This document shows, piece after piece, positions 1 to 7,611 of a DNA stretch of 13,389 nt. The notes below the pieces were generated by a model. That model did no database searches, had not been told where the DNA came from, and worked only from the letters and a program-made list of their open reading frames with translations. The stretch covers positions 1-13,389 of the forward strand of contig DADO01000001.1 in NCBI GenBank assembly GCA_002509325.1. The letters run 5' to 3'. A program made the translations under genes and the position numbers. The stretch comes from Methanosarcina sp. UBA402 (lineage in GTDB: Archaea; Halobacteriota; Methanosarcinia; Methanosarcinales; Methanosarcinaceae). Positions within the stretch are counted from its first letter, which is position 1, and every line of letters begins with the position of its first letter.

Positions 1-628
1 GATAGCTGAATAGTTACAATAAATCTAATTTAATGTGACAATATAACTTTTTTATGCTCCACTACCTGAGTTTACGTACAATCATCTGCCTAATTTGAAT
101 ATTTATATATATTATTTATGAATTTCTATACTTATTTTATGCATTCATATATAAATTATATATATTTATCTATTATTCCTTTATACCTATCTGTTTGAGT
201 TTTATATTTATCTATTTAATTTGTACATTTATCTGAATAATTTGTGCACTTTGTTCTCTACATTCTCTGAAAATATATTTTTTCATACACAAGCTATAAC
301 ATATTAAAAAATCTTAGCTGAAATTTCAAATCACAATGTATATCTGTATAAAATTATGTGCTAATTTGAGGTAATGTTTTCGAGACAGAGAAGTGAATAT
401 CGATAAACTGATTAACTCTATTCGAGATTCATATATCAGTTCCAGACGATAAACGATCCCTACGTTATCACATCTCTGGGCTTTTGTTTTTAGCCTTATT
501 GGCTTATTTTTGTTTTTTACGCTACCGCGCTATTTGATATTAAAACGGGAAACTGACTAACCCTACTTCAAAAAAATACCGATTTTCAAGTTTAAAAACT
601 AATTTAAGAGTCTCACAAGGGTGAGAGT
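1..628. other. AT-rich intergenic region upstream of the hydrolase gene
   Basis: No convincing coding frame is visible. The stretch is extremely AT-rich, with runs of TATATA around 103-170 and recurring ATTTATCT words between 164 and 247. A TATAAAAT box lies at about 346-353. An AACTGAT/ATCAGTT inverted pair (406-412 and 435-441) follows, and then a T-rich tract with a weak AGCC/GGCT stem at 492-518. These could mark a short untranslated RNA of roughly 376-518, but nothing proves it. The hydrolase promoter must lie in the right-hand part. A TATTAAAA at about 537-544 is a possible box. Confidence 0.5.
206..247 (+). repeat. 21-bp imperfect tandem repeat (2 copies)
   Basis: Two adjacent 21-bp units (206-226 and 227-247) both begin ATTTATCT and contain AATTTGT. 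About 17 of 21 positions agree. A more degenerate ATTTATCTATT word occurs at about 164. This AT-rich tandem duplication has no known function. It is one of several short tandem duplications in the spacers of this window. Confidence 0.5.
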
Positions 629-1888
629 ATGAAGACGCGAATATTATCATTAGCTGACAATCCTGAGAATCAAATGGAAACCCTGTATCATCAATCCTAT
701 AAACCGGGGACTTTTTCCAGCAACCCTGCTTTGTTCAGGGTACCAGATCTGTTGCCAGTAATGGAAAGCAATAGAATAGGCCTTGTCTGCGGCAATGTGG
801 CTGAATATAAACTTAAGATAAGTGTTGGGCCGGGAGAGTATGATAACATTATACTTACCAACTATGTAAAAGAAAAGAGCGCCTGGAGCACAGAACTGAG
901 CAAAAATTTAATAATTCTGCCCGGACAGGCTTTGACTAAAAATTTCTATTTTGATATGGCGATATACTACGCTCAGCAAGGATATTGTACATATATTCTG
1001 GATAGAAGAGAAACAAATGTTCCGGCAAATGAGACAGATTTCAGTTACATGGAAAACTGGACCATTAACAATTACCTGAGTGACACATACAACGGTATCG
1101 CTGTATCAAGAATTCATACTGCTCTCCTGAGTGACGAAGCTGTAGAGAACATAGAGGTTACAGGAATTGGCCACAGTCATGGGGCTTTGATCCTGACTGT
1201 GTATAAAGCAAGTGAATACCATGACCTAACTTTAGGTTCGGTTGACAGGATAATACCTGTTGATATCATTATCAATTACGAGCCTAAACATTTGGAGTTA
1301 ATACAGGCTCAGGCACAGGAATTTGACACAATTTCAAGGTGTATAGAAAACAGGATGTACAATAGCAGTAATATGGCTTCCATGATGCATATAGCCAGTC
1401 TGGCATTAGCCGATCCTGACGGAAAATCTTCTTTTCAACCCAACCTTACAAACAGGCAATTCTTCCGGCTTATGGCTACTCAGACTCATGCATTCAACGA
1501 ATATCCCTATACTCCGAACTATCACTATTGGAGTGGAGATCTGGGCGGCCTTTATTATGTTGACGAAAACAGGTTACTTAATTTAACCTTAACCGGAGGT
1601 GCTGTCCCTTATGCACCAAAGTACCTGGACCTTTACATGGCCGGTCTTATGGGTAATGTTGATGGCTATGAGATTGACTTTTCAAGAATAAGCTCACCTG
1701 TTCTTTATATCGGGCTCGGAGGAGGTTTCAGTGGCTATGGCGCATGGTGGTACGAAAACGAGGTCGGAAAAATAAATGATAAAGTCACTTCAATAAACTG
1801 GAATAACCAAGGCCACGGTAGCATAGCCCTTGATTATAATTCACCAGAATTATGGGCACTTATACACAGTTGGATAGAGGACAATTAA
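629..1888 (+). CDS. alpha/beta-hydrolase-like protein (GHSHG nucleophile elbow)
   Basis: This 419-residue protein has no signal peptide or membrane segment, so it is probably cytoplasmic. An alpha/beta-hydrolase core is suggested by four elements: a strand-loop ILPGQ at 96-100 (likely oxyanion region), a strand followed by GHSHG at 181-185 with Ser183 as probable nucleophile, a strand SPVLYIGLGGG at 356-366 that may lead to the acid, and a late GHG with His396 as probable catalytic histidine. The first ~90 residues form an extra domain I cannot name. Residues 220-345, with many Tyr, Asn and His, probably form a lid. The start at 629 is supported by GGGTGAG just upstream. The substrate is unknown; esterase, lipase or peptidase activity are all possible. 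It appears monocistronic and converges on the MATE gene. The fold call is fairly safe, the function is not. Confidence 0.7.
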   Translation: MKTRILSLADNPENQMETLYHQSYKPGTFSSNPALFRVPDLLPVMESNRIGLVCGNVAEYKLKISVGPGEYDNIILTNYVKEKSAWSTELSKNLIILPGQALTKNFYFDMAIYYAQQGYCTYILDRRETNVPANETDFSYMENWTINNYLSDTYNGIAVSRIHTALLSDEAVENIEVTGIGHSHGALILTVYKASEYHDLTLGSVDRIIPVDIIINYEPKHLELIQAQAQEFDTISRCIENRMYNSSNMASMMHIASLALADPDGKSSFQPNLTNRQFFRLMATQTHAFNEYPYTPNYHYWSGDLGGLYYVDENRLLNLTLTGGAVPYAPKYLDLYMAGLMGNVDGYEIDFSRISSPVLYIGLGGGFSGYGAWWYENEVGKINDKVTSINWNNQGHGSIALDYNSPELWALIHSWIEDN

Positions 1889-1903
1889 TGAGCCCCTAAA
1901 ACA

Positions 1904-1966
1904 AACATGAAATTCTTCGAATAACAGGCACAAAGAAATGAAAGTACTTGAAAGCACTTTCATGCC
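1904..1966 (+). repeat. Dispersed 62-bp repeat, copy 1 (diverged)
   Basis: The copy begins AACATGAAATTCTTCGA and ends CTTTCATGCC, matching the copies at 7474-7611 and 10456-10522. It differs by one A/G substitution and one inserted C, which changes a potential reading frame. It contains an ATGAAAGT/ACTTTCAT inverted pair able to form an 8-bp stem. It lies 15 bp after the hydrolase stop and 24 bp beyond the MATE stop. Read on the minus strand, the stem is followed by a T-rich run, so here it could help end MATE transcription. Confidence 0.85.
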
Positions 1967-1990
1967 AAAAAGGGAAGAGCCCTGCCTATT

Positions 1991-3427
1991 TCAGGCTGAG
2001 ACTCTATCAGCTCTTGCAGCAGGCTCAGTTCTTAAGAGAGATCTTAGGAAATATCCTGCCCACATATACATCAAGAGGGAGCCTATTCCGTTGCCTATGA
2101 CTATTCCCCACCAGGCTCCGACCTGCCCCATGTTAAAGGTAAAAGCCAGGAGTGCTGCAAAAAGAGGAGTAAAGACAATCGTTCTTAGGAGGGTTGCAAT
2201 CAGGGAATTAATACCTTTTCCTGCCCCCTGGAAGAAGGAAGAGGAGAAAAAGCCAAGTGCAGCCGTGGGATAAAAGACACACATCACACGCAGGAAGTGG
2301 GCAAGATCAGCGGTTATGTGGGCTCCACTTTCAGATTGTGTGAATATGGATGCTATCGGCATGGCGAGCGCGAATATAAAAGCTCCTGTTATGCACTCTA
2401 TAAGGAATCCGAGCTTGGTTGAGTAGGAAAGGGCGATCTTTGCCTTTATATAATCACGGGCTCCTATTGCAGCTCCGGTCACTGAAATTACGGCAGTTGA
2501 CATTCCCATCAGAGGAGACATTGCAATTGTCGCAACTCTCCATCCTGTTGCATAGACAGCAACCCCGTCAGTGCTACTCACAAGTACAATAATATAGTTT
2601 ATGAACAGCATTGAGAGGGACATAGAAAGCTGCTGGGCTGAAGCCGGAAGTGCAACCTTGAAGATCTCTTTTACAATGCTTTTTTCAAAGCGAAAATCCC
2701 TGAAATTGAAGGCTACGTAAGTGTCCTTCCTGAAGAACAACCAGTTTGCCATCATAAGGCAAGATATCCCTATAGAAATCAAAGTCGCCCAGGCTGCACC
2801 TGCAATCCCCATCTTCAGAGTATAAATAAATATGGGATCCAGGATAACGTTTAAGACTCCGCCTAAAATCATAGCCTTCATAGCTCGCTTTGAGTCCCCT
2901 TCGCTACGGAGAATTGCATTTGCAGCGTTGGAAAAGAAGATCACAATGCTGCCAAGGAAAATAACCCTGGCATACGAAACTGCAAGTGCTGTAGTTTTTC
3001 CTGCTCCTGCAAGGGCAAAGAGCTGAGGGGCAAAGAAATAAAACGGAACTGTAAATGCAATCGAGAGCAGGATAATTATAATTATGGTATGCGCAGCTAC
3101 GTTGTCTGCACCGGCTTTATTCCTGGCCCCGATCATGCGGGAGATTGCAGACCCCCCTCCTATACCCACTCCATTGGATAAAGCCATACTTATAAAGAAA
3201 AATGGGAATACGAAACCCATTGCTGCAAGAGCATCAGCTCCAAGTCCGGAAACCCAATAAGTATCAACCAGGCTGTAAATCGTCTGCACGGACATGGCAA
3301 TGACCATAGGGATTGACAGCTTCACTATAGCTTTTTTCGGATCTCCCTGAAGTGTCTTTACGCCAATTGTTTCTTTTTTCCCTGCATGGCCGGCAGAAGC
3401 TTTATCATCGTTTTGATTAATTTTCAT
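1991..3427 (-). CDS. MATE-family multidrug/Na+ (or H+) antiporter
   Basis: The protein is 478 residues, the usual size for the MATE family (about 440-480), with about 12 predicted membrane helices in two homologous halves. The first half opens with KLSIPMVIAMSVQTIYSLVDTYW (split here: KLSIPMVIAM at 36-45, then a VDTYWVSGLG segment). This is the typical MATE first-helix pattern, followed by a glycine-rich GVGIGGGSAISRMIGA loop. The second half begins near residue 250 (IFKVALPASAQQLSMSLS). Members export cationic drugs, metabolites or flavins in exchange for Na+ or H+. The N-terminal ~30 residues are polar. The start is supported by AAGGAAG 9 nt upstream. The gene follows the ABC permease on the same strand after 151 bp, so read-through from that operon is possible, though a separate promoter is equally likely. 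Substrate unknown. Confidence 0.9.
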   Translation of the reverse strand: MKINQNDDKASAGHAGKKETIGVKTLQGDPKKAIVKLSIPMVIAMSVQTIYSLVDTYWVSGLGADALAAMGFVFPFFFISMALSNGVGIGGGSAISRMIGARNKAGADNVAAHTIIIIILLSIAFTVPFYFFAPQLFALAGAGKTTALAVSYARVIFLGSIVIFFSNAANAILRSEGDSKRAMKAMILGGVLNVILDPIFIYTLKMGIAGAAWATLISIGISCLMMANWLFFRKDTYVAFNFRDFRFEKSIVKEIFKVALPASAQQLSMSLSMLFINYIIVLVSSTDGVAVYATGWRVATIAMSPLMGMSTAVISVTGAAIGARDYIKAKIALSYSTKLGFLIECITGAFIFALAMPIASIFTQSESGAHITADLAHFLRVMCVFYPTAALGFFSSSFFQGAGKGINSLIATLLRTIVFTPLFAALLAFTFNMGQVGAWWGIVIGNGIGSLLMYMWAGYFLRSLLRTEPAARADRVSA

Positions 3428-3485
3428 TTATTATATCTTCCTTAATGACTTACTTAAAAACACATTCTTTTTAGGTTTTCCAGAA

Positions 3486-3527
3486 TCTTTCTGTAAATAC
3501 CAGCTCTCTTTCTGTAAGTACCGGCTC
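3486..3527 (-). repeat. 21-bp tandem repeat between permease and MATE genes
   Basis: Two adjacent 21-bp units, 3486-3506 and 3507-3527, read TCTTTCTGTAAATACCAGCTC-like on the plus strand and differ at only two positions. They fill the 151-bp gap between the permease stop and the MATE start. They could be a duplicated control site for the MATE gene or a neutral slippage product. Nothing in the sequence decides this. Confidence 0.75.
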
Positions 3528-3578
3528 TTTTATGTCTGCAAAATTACAATCCATTCCTAAACTTATTCATGAATACAG

Positions 3579-4802
3579 TCACTCATACCTCAAGGCATCC
3601 ACAGGTTTCATTTTCGATGCCCTATATGCGGGTACTGCTCCTGAGATCACACCAATAAGGACAGCTAACGCCAGTCCAAAAATCATAAGTCCGGGAGAAA
3701 CAGAAGGGACTGCCCCGCCTTCTCCCCTTGTCACGGTCATTCCAATCATTGGGAAAAGAGCGGAAATAAGTCCACCCAGAATAACTCCAAAAATTCCACC
3801 AACAAAACCCACCATTGCAGAGTTAAAAACAAAGATCATAAGAATGTCCCGATTTTTTGCTCCTATGGCTTTCATAGTGCCTATTTCCTTTGTCTTTTCA
3901 AGGACAGAAGTAAACATTGTATTTGCAATTCCCACAGCTCCTACAATCAGCGACACAGCGGCAATGGCTCCCAAAAAGAGTGTCATTGAGGAAAGCATAG
4001 TGGTAACGGACTGAGCCATAGCCTTTAAAGCAATTACGGAAAAGTCCCTGTCATTTTCATTGGCGATATGCCTGGAAATCATGAGCTTTTTTTCAATCGC
4101 TGTAACTACTGTGTCTACAACCTCTACACTCTGAGCTTTTACCTGAATGGAATTAAAGACTCCTTTTTCCGCATCTGTAATCAAGTTCGCTGCAGCATTT
4201 ATTGGCATGTATATCTGCCTGTCCTCACTCCCACCTTCTTCTTTCAGGATTCCGACGACTCTTACAGACTTACCGTTGATCGTTATAACCTGGTTAACTC
4301 CAATGTTTTTTTTGTAAACTTTACCTGCAACCTCGCTTCCGATAACTACAACATACTTGTCTGCAGGTTCGAGCAGCCTTCCGGATTCCACTTCAAGAGA
4401 CTTCATATACTTCCAGACCTGGGGGTCCACTCCATTGATAGAGAGAGTTGCATTTTCTCCAGCGTAGCTAACTCCTTCTCTGCCTGAAATCTCACCAGCA
4501 GCGTACACTATGCCTTCTATTCCTCGAAGGGCATCTATATCACGATCTGTAAGTTTGGCACTAATTGTTGAACTTCCTCTCCAATCATTACTCCCGTGTC
4601 CTGGTATACGCGACTGAGCTCTTGAATATCCTGGAGTTATGGTTATGCTTGAAAGGTCCATGTCGGCAAGCCTGCTCTGTACGCTTGCTTCCATGGCGTC
4701 CCCAAGAGAGATAATTCCGACAACTGCCCCAACCCCTATGACGATTCCGATAATGGTAAGCCAGCTCCGGAGTTTGCTGTGCAGGAGCATGTTTAGAGCC
4801 AT
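3579..4802 (-). CDS. ABC transporter permease, MacB/FtsX family
   Basis: The protein is 407 residues from this ATG. The layout is that of MacB-type permeases: TM1 at about 14-34 (WLTIIGIVIGVGAVVGI), a large extracytoplasmic core at about 35-260, then three helices at about 270-295, 322-350 and 370-392. The cytoplasmic loop LEKTKEIGTMKAIGAK (301-316) is the usual coupling element that contacts the ATPase, and the tail RASKMKPVDALRYE is typical. The family couples ATP hydrolysis to mechanical work on envelope substrates instead of classical import. The partner ATPase is encoded at 6265-7098 and an exported protein lies between them. No ribosome site precedes this ATG. The open frame continues upstream (TYLK precedes MALN), and homologues usually have some residues there, so the real start may be a rare codon near 4826. 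Confidence 0.92.
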   Translation of the reverse strand: MALNMLLHSKLRSWLTIIGIVIGVGAVVGIISLGDAMEASVQSRLADMDLSSITITPGYSRAQSRIPGHGSNDWRGSSTISAKLTDRDIDALRGIEGIVYAAGEISGREGVSYAGENATLSINGVDPQVWKYMKSLEVESGRLLEPADKYVVVIGSEVAGKVYKKNIGVNQVITINGKSVRVVGILKEEGGSEDRQIYMPINAAANLITDAEKGVFNSIQVKAQSVEVVDTVVTAIEKKLMISRHIANENDRDFSVIALKAMAQSVTTMLSSMTLFLGAIAAVSLIVGAVGIANTMFTSVLEKTKEIGTMKAIGAKNRDILMIFVFNSAMVGFVGGIFGVILGGLISALFPMIGMTVTRGEGGAVPSVSPGLMIFGLALAVLIGVISGAVPAYRASKMKPVDALRYE

Positions 4803-4832
4803 TTTCAGGTAGGTTACGTTTCTAATCGGGAA

Positions 4833-4838
4833 TCCCTC
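4833..4838 (-). promoter_or_regulatory. Possible ribosome binding site for the permease
   Basis: On the minus strand GAGGGA lies here, 6 nt before an in-frame ATT (4826-4824) and about 30 nt before the first in-frame ATG. An in-frame TAA closes the frame about 12 codons upstream of the ATT. Either ATT initiates, or the site is fortuitous and the ATG at 4802 is used without a Shine-Dalgarno sequence. Confidence 0.3.
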
Positions 4839-4869
4839 AAGTTTTTCGTATTATTTCAATGTTTCAGTG

Positions 4870-4923
4870 TTCCAAAGCCGATTTCATAATTAAATTACAG
4901 CATTCCAGAGCCTGTTTCATAAT
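4870..4923 (-). repeat. Imperfect 21-bp direct repeat, 33-bp period
   Basis: TTCCAAAGCCGATTTCATAAT (4870-4890) is echoed by TTCCAGAGCCTGTTTCATAAT (4903-4923) with 18 of 21 identities. The pair occupies the 140-bp gap between the exported-protein stop and the permease start, inside a presumed operon. It may be a duplicated processing or attenuation element, or neutral. Confidence 0.65.
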
Positions 4924-4942
4924 CAGATTGATTGGATTTAGT

Positions 4943-6262
4943 CTATTTCGCACTCTGCTTTCGCCTCCGGTACACGAATATTCCTGCTCCTGCAAACCCT
5001 ATTACCAGAATATAGAGCAAATATGAACTGAGACCACTGCTGCTACTTTCTCCTTTTGCCCTCTGTGCACTCATATTTCCGAAAGTCATATCAAGTTTTA
5101 CTTCCTTATTAACCGTTATTCTTTCTCCTTTTGCATCCGTATACTCAATCTGGACTTTTAATGGATTGGAATCCATAGGAGCAGAAGTTACATTTTCTCC
5201 TCTTGAACTTGCTTTTTTGCTGCCTGGTGTTTCTCCTGCACTCCCACCTGCCCTCCGGGTGCTTGCAACATTAAATGAAGTGATTGTATAGTCTCCTTTC
5301 TCGAGATTTCCGACAATAGTTGAAGAACTTCCCGATACCCTGTACCCATCCTGGTCCGGAATCGATACTTTCACCGAATATGCCATGTTGTTTCCCACGT
5401 TTGCAACTGAAAGGGAGATCACTCCTGCGGAACTTTCTGAAAAGGAAACATCAAAGTCGGTTTCCCCACCTACGAAAAGCCCTGCGGTGGTCTTGATTCC
5501 TTTTTCTTTGGATTCATAGTCCTCAAAGCTAAGGTTTATGTCCAGAGTGTATAGCCCAGGGTTTGCGTTTACATCTGCCATTACCGAGTATGCAATGGTT
5601 ACGGATTGCCCGGGTTCGAGGTACTTGATGTACTTGGTGTTGTCTGAGTACACTGGGAGGATCACACCTTTTGGGTCTTTCCAGGAGACGACCATATTTT
5701 TCAGAGGAGAGTTTCCGGTATTCGTTATGATGAACTCGAGAGGCTCTTCTTTTGCCATGTCAATATTCGCCTTGTTTATGGTCACGATCTGAGCATACTC
5801 TTTACCCCTGACCTCGAGCTGAATCGTTTTTGTAGTAGTTGTTGTGCTTGAGGATGACACGCTTTCTTTAGCAGTGGTGGTAATATCGATATTATACGTG
5901 CCCTCAGAAGCATTGGCATCAGTCATGAGCTTGAATTTAAGGACAGCTGCGTCATTATTATTTTGCCGTGCATTCAGATAGGAGACAGTTTTTTCGAGAG
6001 CTTCTCCGGAAACTTTACTGAAGGGGTATTCTGGATTGACTGTAACAGTAATATCCTTAAGGGCAGTGTTGCCTACATTTTGCACGCTCACCGTGAGTTC
6101 TACAGGTTCTCCTGGACGGGCAGCATCAGGGTTCTGGTTGGTCAGGTTTATCTGCACAGACGAAGAGTTTATCAAGCCGCTTGCACCGAGCGCTGTTCCG
6201 GCTCCAAATGAAATAAATACTGTAAACAGCAGTAAGAGTGTTAATAAAGAGAACTTTTTCAT
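4943..6262 (-). CDS. Exported, membrane-anchored CARDB-like/COG1361 protein of the ABC cassette
   Basis: The 439-residue protein has a clear signal peptide: a KK pair and a hydrophobic stretch at 5-24, with likely cleavage near 26-28 (ALGAS). Three beta-sandwich units follow at about 33-152, 160-264 and 268-392. Each carries the CARDB/NEW3-like core of a 'PxEPVELTVSVQNVGNTALKDITV' kind, here VQNVGNTALKD at 60-70, ITNTGNSPLKN at 179-189 and SVANVGNNMAY at 285-295. A Ser-rich linker leads to a C-terminal helix (414-431) and RRRK, so most of the protein faces outward. Start: GGAG 7 nt upstream. The ATG lies 2 nt after the ATPase stop, which indicates translational coupling. The family is called S-layer-like (COG1361) but is not the main S-layer. 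The likely role is the extracellular partner of the ATPase/permease pair, with substrate unknown. Confidence 0.85.
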   Translation of the reverse strand: MKKFSLLTLLLLFTVFISFGAGTALGASGLINSSSVQINLTNQNPDAARPGEPVELTVSVQNVGNTALKDITVTVNPEYPFSKVSGEALEKTVSYLNARQNNNDAAVLKFKLMTDANASEGTYNIDITTTAKESVSSSSTTTTTKTIQLEVRGKEYAQIVTINKANIDMAKEEPLEFIITNTGNSPLKNMVVSWKDPKGVILPVYSDNTKYIKYLEPGQSVTIAYSVMADVNANPGLYTLDINLSFEDYESKEKGIKTTAGLFVGGETDFDVSFSESSAGVISLSVANVGNNMAYSVKVSIPDQDGYRVSGSSSTIVGNLEKGDYTITSFNVASTRRAGGSAGETPGSKKASSRGENVTSAPMDSNPLKVQIEYTDAKGERITVNKEVKLDMTFGNMSAQRAKGESSSSGLSSYLLYILVIGFAGAGIFVYRRRKQSAK

Positions 6263-6264
6263 TT

Positions 6265-7098
6265 TTATTCTCCAGATTCATTATTTTCGCGTATCTCGAT
6301 TTTTTCGATTTCCCCATCCCTGAGGTACACGACTCTTGTCGCATGTTTTACAATTTCCAGGTCATGGGTCACAATGATAATCGTCTTGCCTTCGTTTTCA
6401 TGCAATTTGGCCAGAAATTCCAGAATATAGCTCCCAGTTTTACTGTCAAGGTTTCCTGTAGGCTCGTCTGCCAGGATTATAGGTGGGTTCACAGCAAGAG
6501 AACGGGCAATTGCAACTCTTTGCCTCTGACCTCCTGAAAGCTGAGAAGGAAGATTTTGTTTCTTATCCGAAAGCCCTACTATCTCAAGCAGGTATTCTCC
6601 CCTTTTCCTTGCCCTTGCCGTTTCTTCTTCCTGGAATTCCAGAGGTAGCATAACGTTTTCCAGTGTGTTCAGGGTTGGAATAAGGTTGAAACTCTGAAAT
6701 ATGAAGCCTATCATCTGTCCCCGAATGCGGGCAAGCTCGGATTCATCAAGTCCTGAGATATCTTTTGAGTTCAGGGAGACTTTGCCTTTTGAAGGCAAGT
6801 CCAGGCACCCAATAAGGTTCATAAGTGTACTTTTCCCGCTCCCGCTGGGGCCGAGTACTACAAGGAATTCCCCTTCATAGATCTCAAGATTTATTCCCCT
6901 GAGGGCTGCAAAATCAACTTCCCCCATCTGATAGATCTTCCAGACATCAGTTAGTTTGATAAGTGGAGTACGACCAGATCCGGCGGCATTGTTATGGGTA
7001 TTAGTAGGACTATTAACTTCATAAACTTCTATATATTTTTCTATGTGAACAGTGAAATTCAACGACTGTTTTAATGCCTCTGCATCATCTGCGTGCAT
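6265..7098 (-). CDS. ABC transporter ATP-binding protein, LolD/MacB type
   Basis: All ABC ATPase motifs are present (numbered from the upstream ATG at 7104): Walker A GPSGSGKST 85-93, Q-loop Gln137, signature LSGGQ 189-193, Walker B IILADE 209-214, D-loop near 218-220 and switch His247. The GPSGSGKSTLMNLIGCLD and PTGNLD segments are characteristic of the LolD/MacB/FtsE group, which pairs with FtsX-like permeases. Before the domain is an unusual polar extension of about 45 residues (NSPTNTHNNAAGSG), absent from most family members; its role is unknown. I choose the ATG at 7098 because GAGG lies about 8-10 nt upstream, whereas it is only 2 nt from the ATG at 7104. It is the first gene of the cassette, and its stop is 2 nt from the next start. 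Confidence 0.93.
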   Translation of the reverse strand: MHADDAEALKQSLNFTVHIEKYIEVYEVNSPTNTHNNAAGSGRTPLIKLTDVWKIYQMGEVDFAALRGINLEIYEGEFLVVLGPSGSGKSTLMNLIGCLDLPSKGKVSLNSKDISGLDESELARIRGQMIGFIFQSFNLIPTLNTLENVMLPLEFQEEETARARKRGEYLLEIVGLSDKKQNLPSQLSGGQRQRVAIARSLAVNPPIILADEPTGNLDSKTGSYILEFLAKLHENEGKTIIIVTHDLEIVKHATRVVYLRDGEIEKIEIRENNESGE

Positions 7099-7165
7099 TC
7101 CCATAACCTCAAAATTTCAGCAGCCTGTCTGGTTTCTATGCATTCATTCCAATCATTTCTTCCGG

Positions 7166-7175
7166 TTTATAATAT
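7166..7175 (-). promoter_or_regulatory. Candidate TATA box of the ABC cassette
   Basis: Minus-strand ATATTATAAA lies here. With the usual archaeal spacing of about 26 nt, transcription would begin near 7144, giving a leader of about 45 nt before the ATPase start. This is based on motif and distance only. Confidence 0.45.
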
Positions 7176-7228
7176 GAAAGTCAGCACAAGGTAGTTTTCG
7201 TGTGTGACTTAAACGACTATTTGTTTGG

Positions 7229-7358
7229 GAGTTTATCCCAAAATCAATTTCATTTCCACATCTGTAAAAATTTCAGAACTATTTATCTAATCCGAGAATC
7301 GATTGATTTTTCCAAATTCGAGAAATAAGGACTTGATCCTGAGTTTTGGGATAGACTC
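7229..7358. repeat. Inverted-repeat pair bounding ~130 bp (possible MITE or IS remnant)
   Basis: GAGTTTATCCCAAAA (7229-7243) and TTTTGGGATAGACTC (7344-7358) are reverse complements with 14 of 15 matches. The 100-bp interior has no coding frame. The layout, with short matching ends and a non-coding core, resembles a miniature inverted-repeat element or a shrunken insertion sequence. No target duplication is obvious. The left end also forms its own hairpin, TTTGGGA/TCCCAAA (7224-7230 and 7236-7242). Confidence 0.45.
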
Positions 7359-7369
7359 TGGGATGAAAA

Positions 7370-7389
7370 ATAGTTAGAATCCTAACTAT
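7370..7389. promoter_or_regulatory. 8-bp inverted repeat, operator-like
   Basis: ATAGTTAG (7370-7377) and CTAACTAT (7382-7389) are perfect reverse complements around a 4-nt spacer. The site is free-standing in a spacer between divergent genes and is the size of a dimeric regulator site. No regulator can be assigned. Confidence 0.35.
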
Positions 7390-7473
7390 ATTAATACACT
7401 CTATTTAAATCTTTTTAATCTATTTGAAAAAAGTTTCTGCCTTTTTCATATGTCTCAGGTGCATAAACTTCAC

Positions 7474-7542
7474 AAAAGCGAACATGAAATTCTTCGAGTA
7501 ACAGGCACAAAGAAATGAAAGTACTTGAAAGACTTTCATGCC
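7474..7542 (+). repeat. Dispersed repeat, copy 2 (69-bp unit, tandem with copy 3)
   Basis: The unit begins AAAAGCGAACATGAAATTC and ends ACTTTCATGCC. It is identical base for base to the next 69 bp. It carries the ATGAAAGT/ACTTTCAT inverted pair near its right end. Identity between the two units implies a recent duplication or active homogenisation. Confidence 0.9.
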
Positions 7543-7611
7543 AAAAGCGAACATGAAATTCTTCGAGTAACAGGCACAAAGAAATGAAAGTACTTGAAAG
7601 ACTTTCATGCC
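7543..7611 (+). repeat. Dispersed repeat, copy 3 (exact tandem copy)
   Basis: This is an exact head-to-tail copy of 7474-7542 with no spacer. It ends 141 bp before the dehydrogenase start. On the minus strand the pair gives an open frame (7420-7608) with a repeated peptide, because 69 is a multiple of three. No ribosome site precedes that frame and copy 1 breaks it, so it is not called a gene. Confidence 0.9.

Noticed and set aside
1904..1966. Repeat copies considered as ordinary transcription terminators
   Set aside because: Copy 1 could serve the MATE gene, but copies 2-4 do not follow any gene in the required orientation.
1938..2273. 111-codon frame on the plus strand starting inside repeat copy 1
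   Set aside because: It overlaps the 3' end of the MATE gene on the opposite strand, begins inside a repeat, and its sequence has no recognisable domain. It is a shadow.
7166..7389. Search for tRNA or other structural RNA genes in the spacers
   Set aside because: No cloverleaf, no T-loop consensus and no rRNA-like segment could be recognised here or in the other spacers.
7474..7611. Two identical 69-bp units considered as a CRISPR array
   Set aside because: There are no unique spacers between the units, only two units, and no cas genes in the window. It is a plain tandem duplication.
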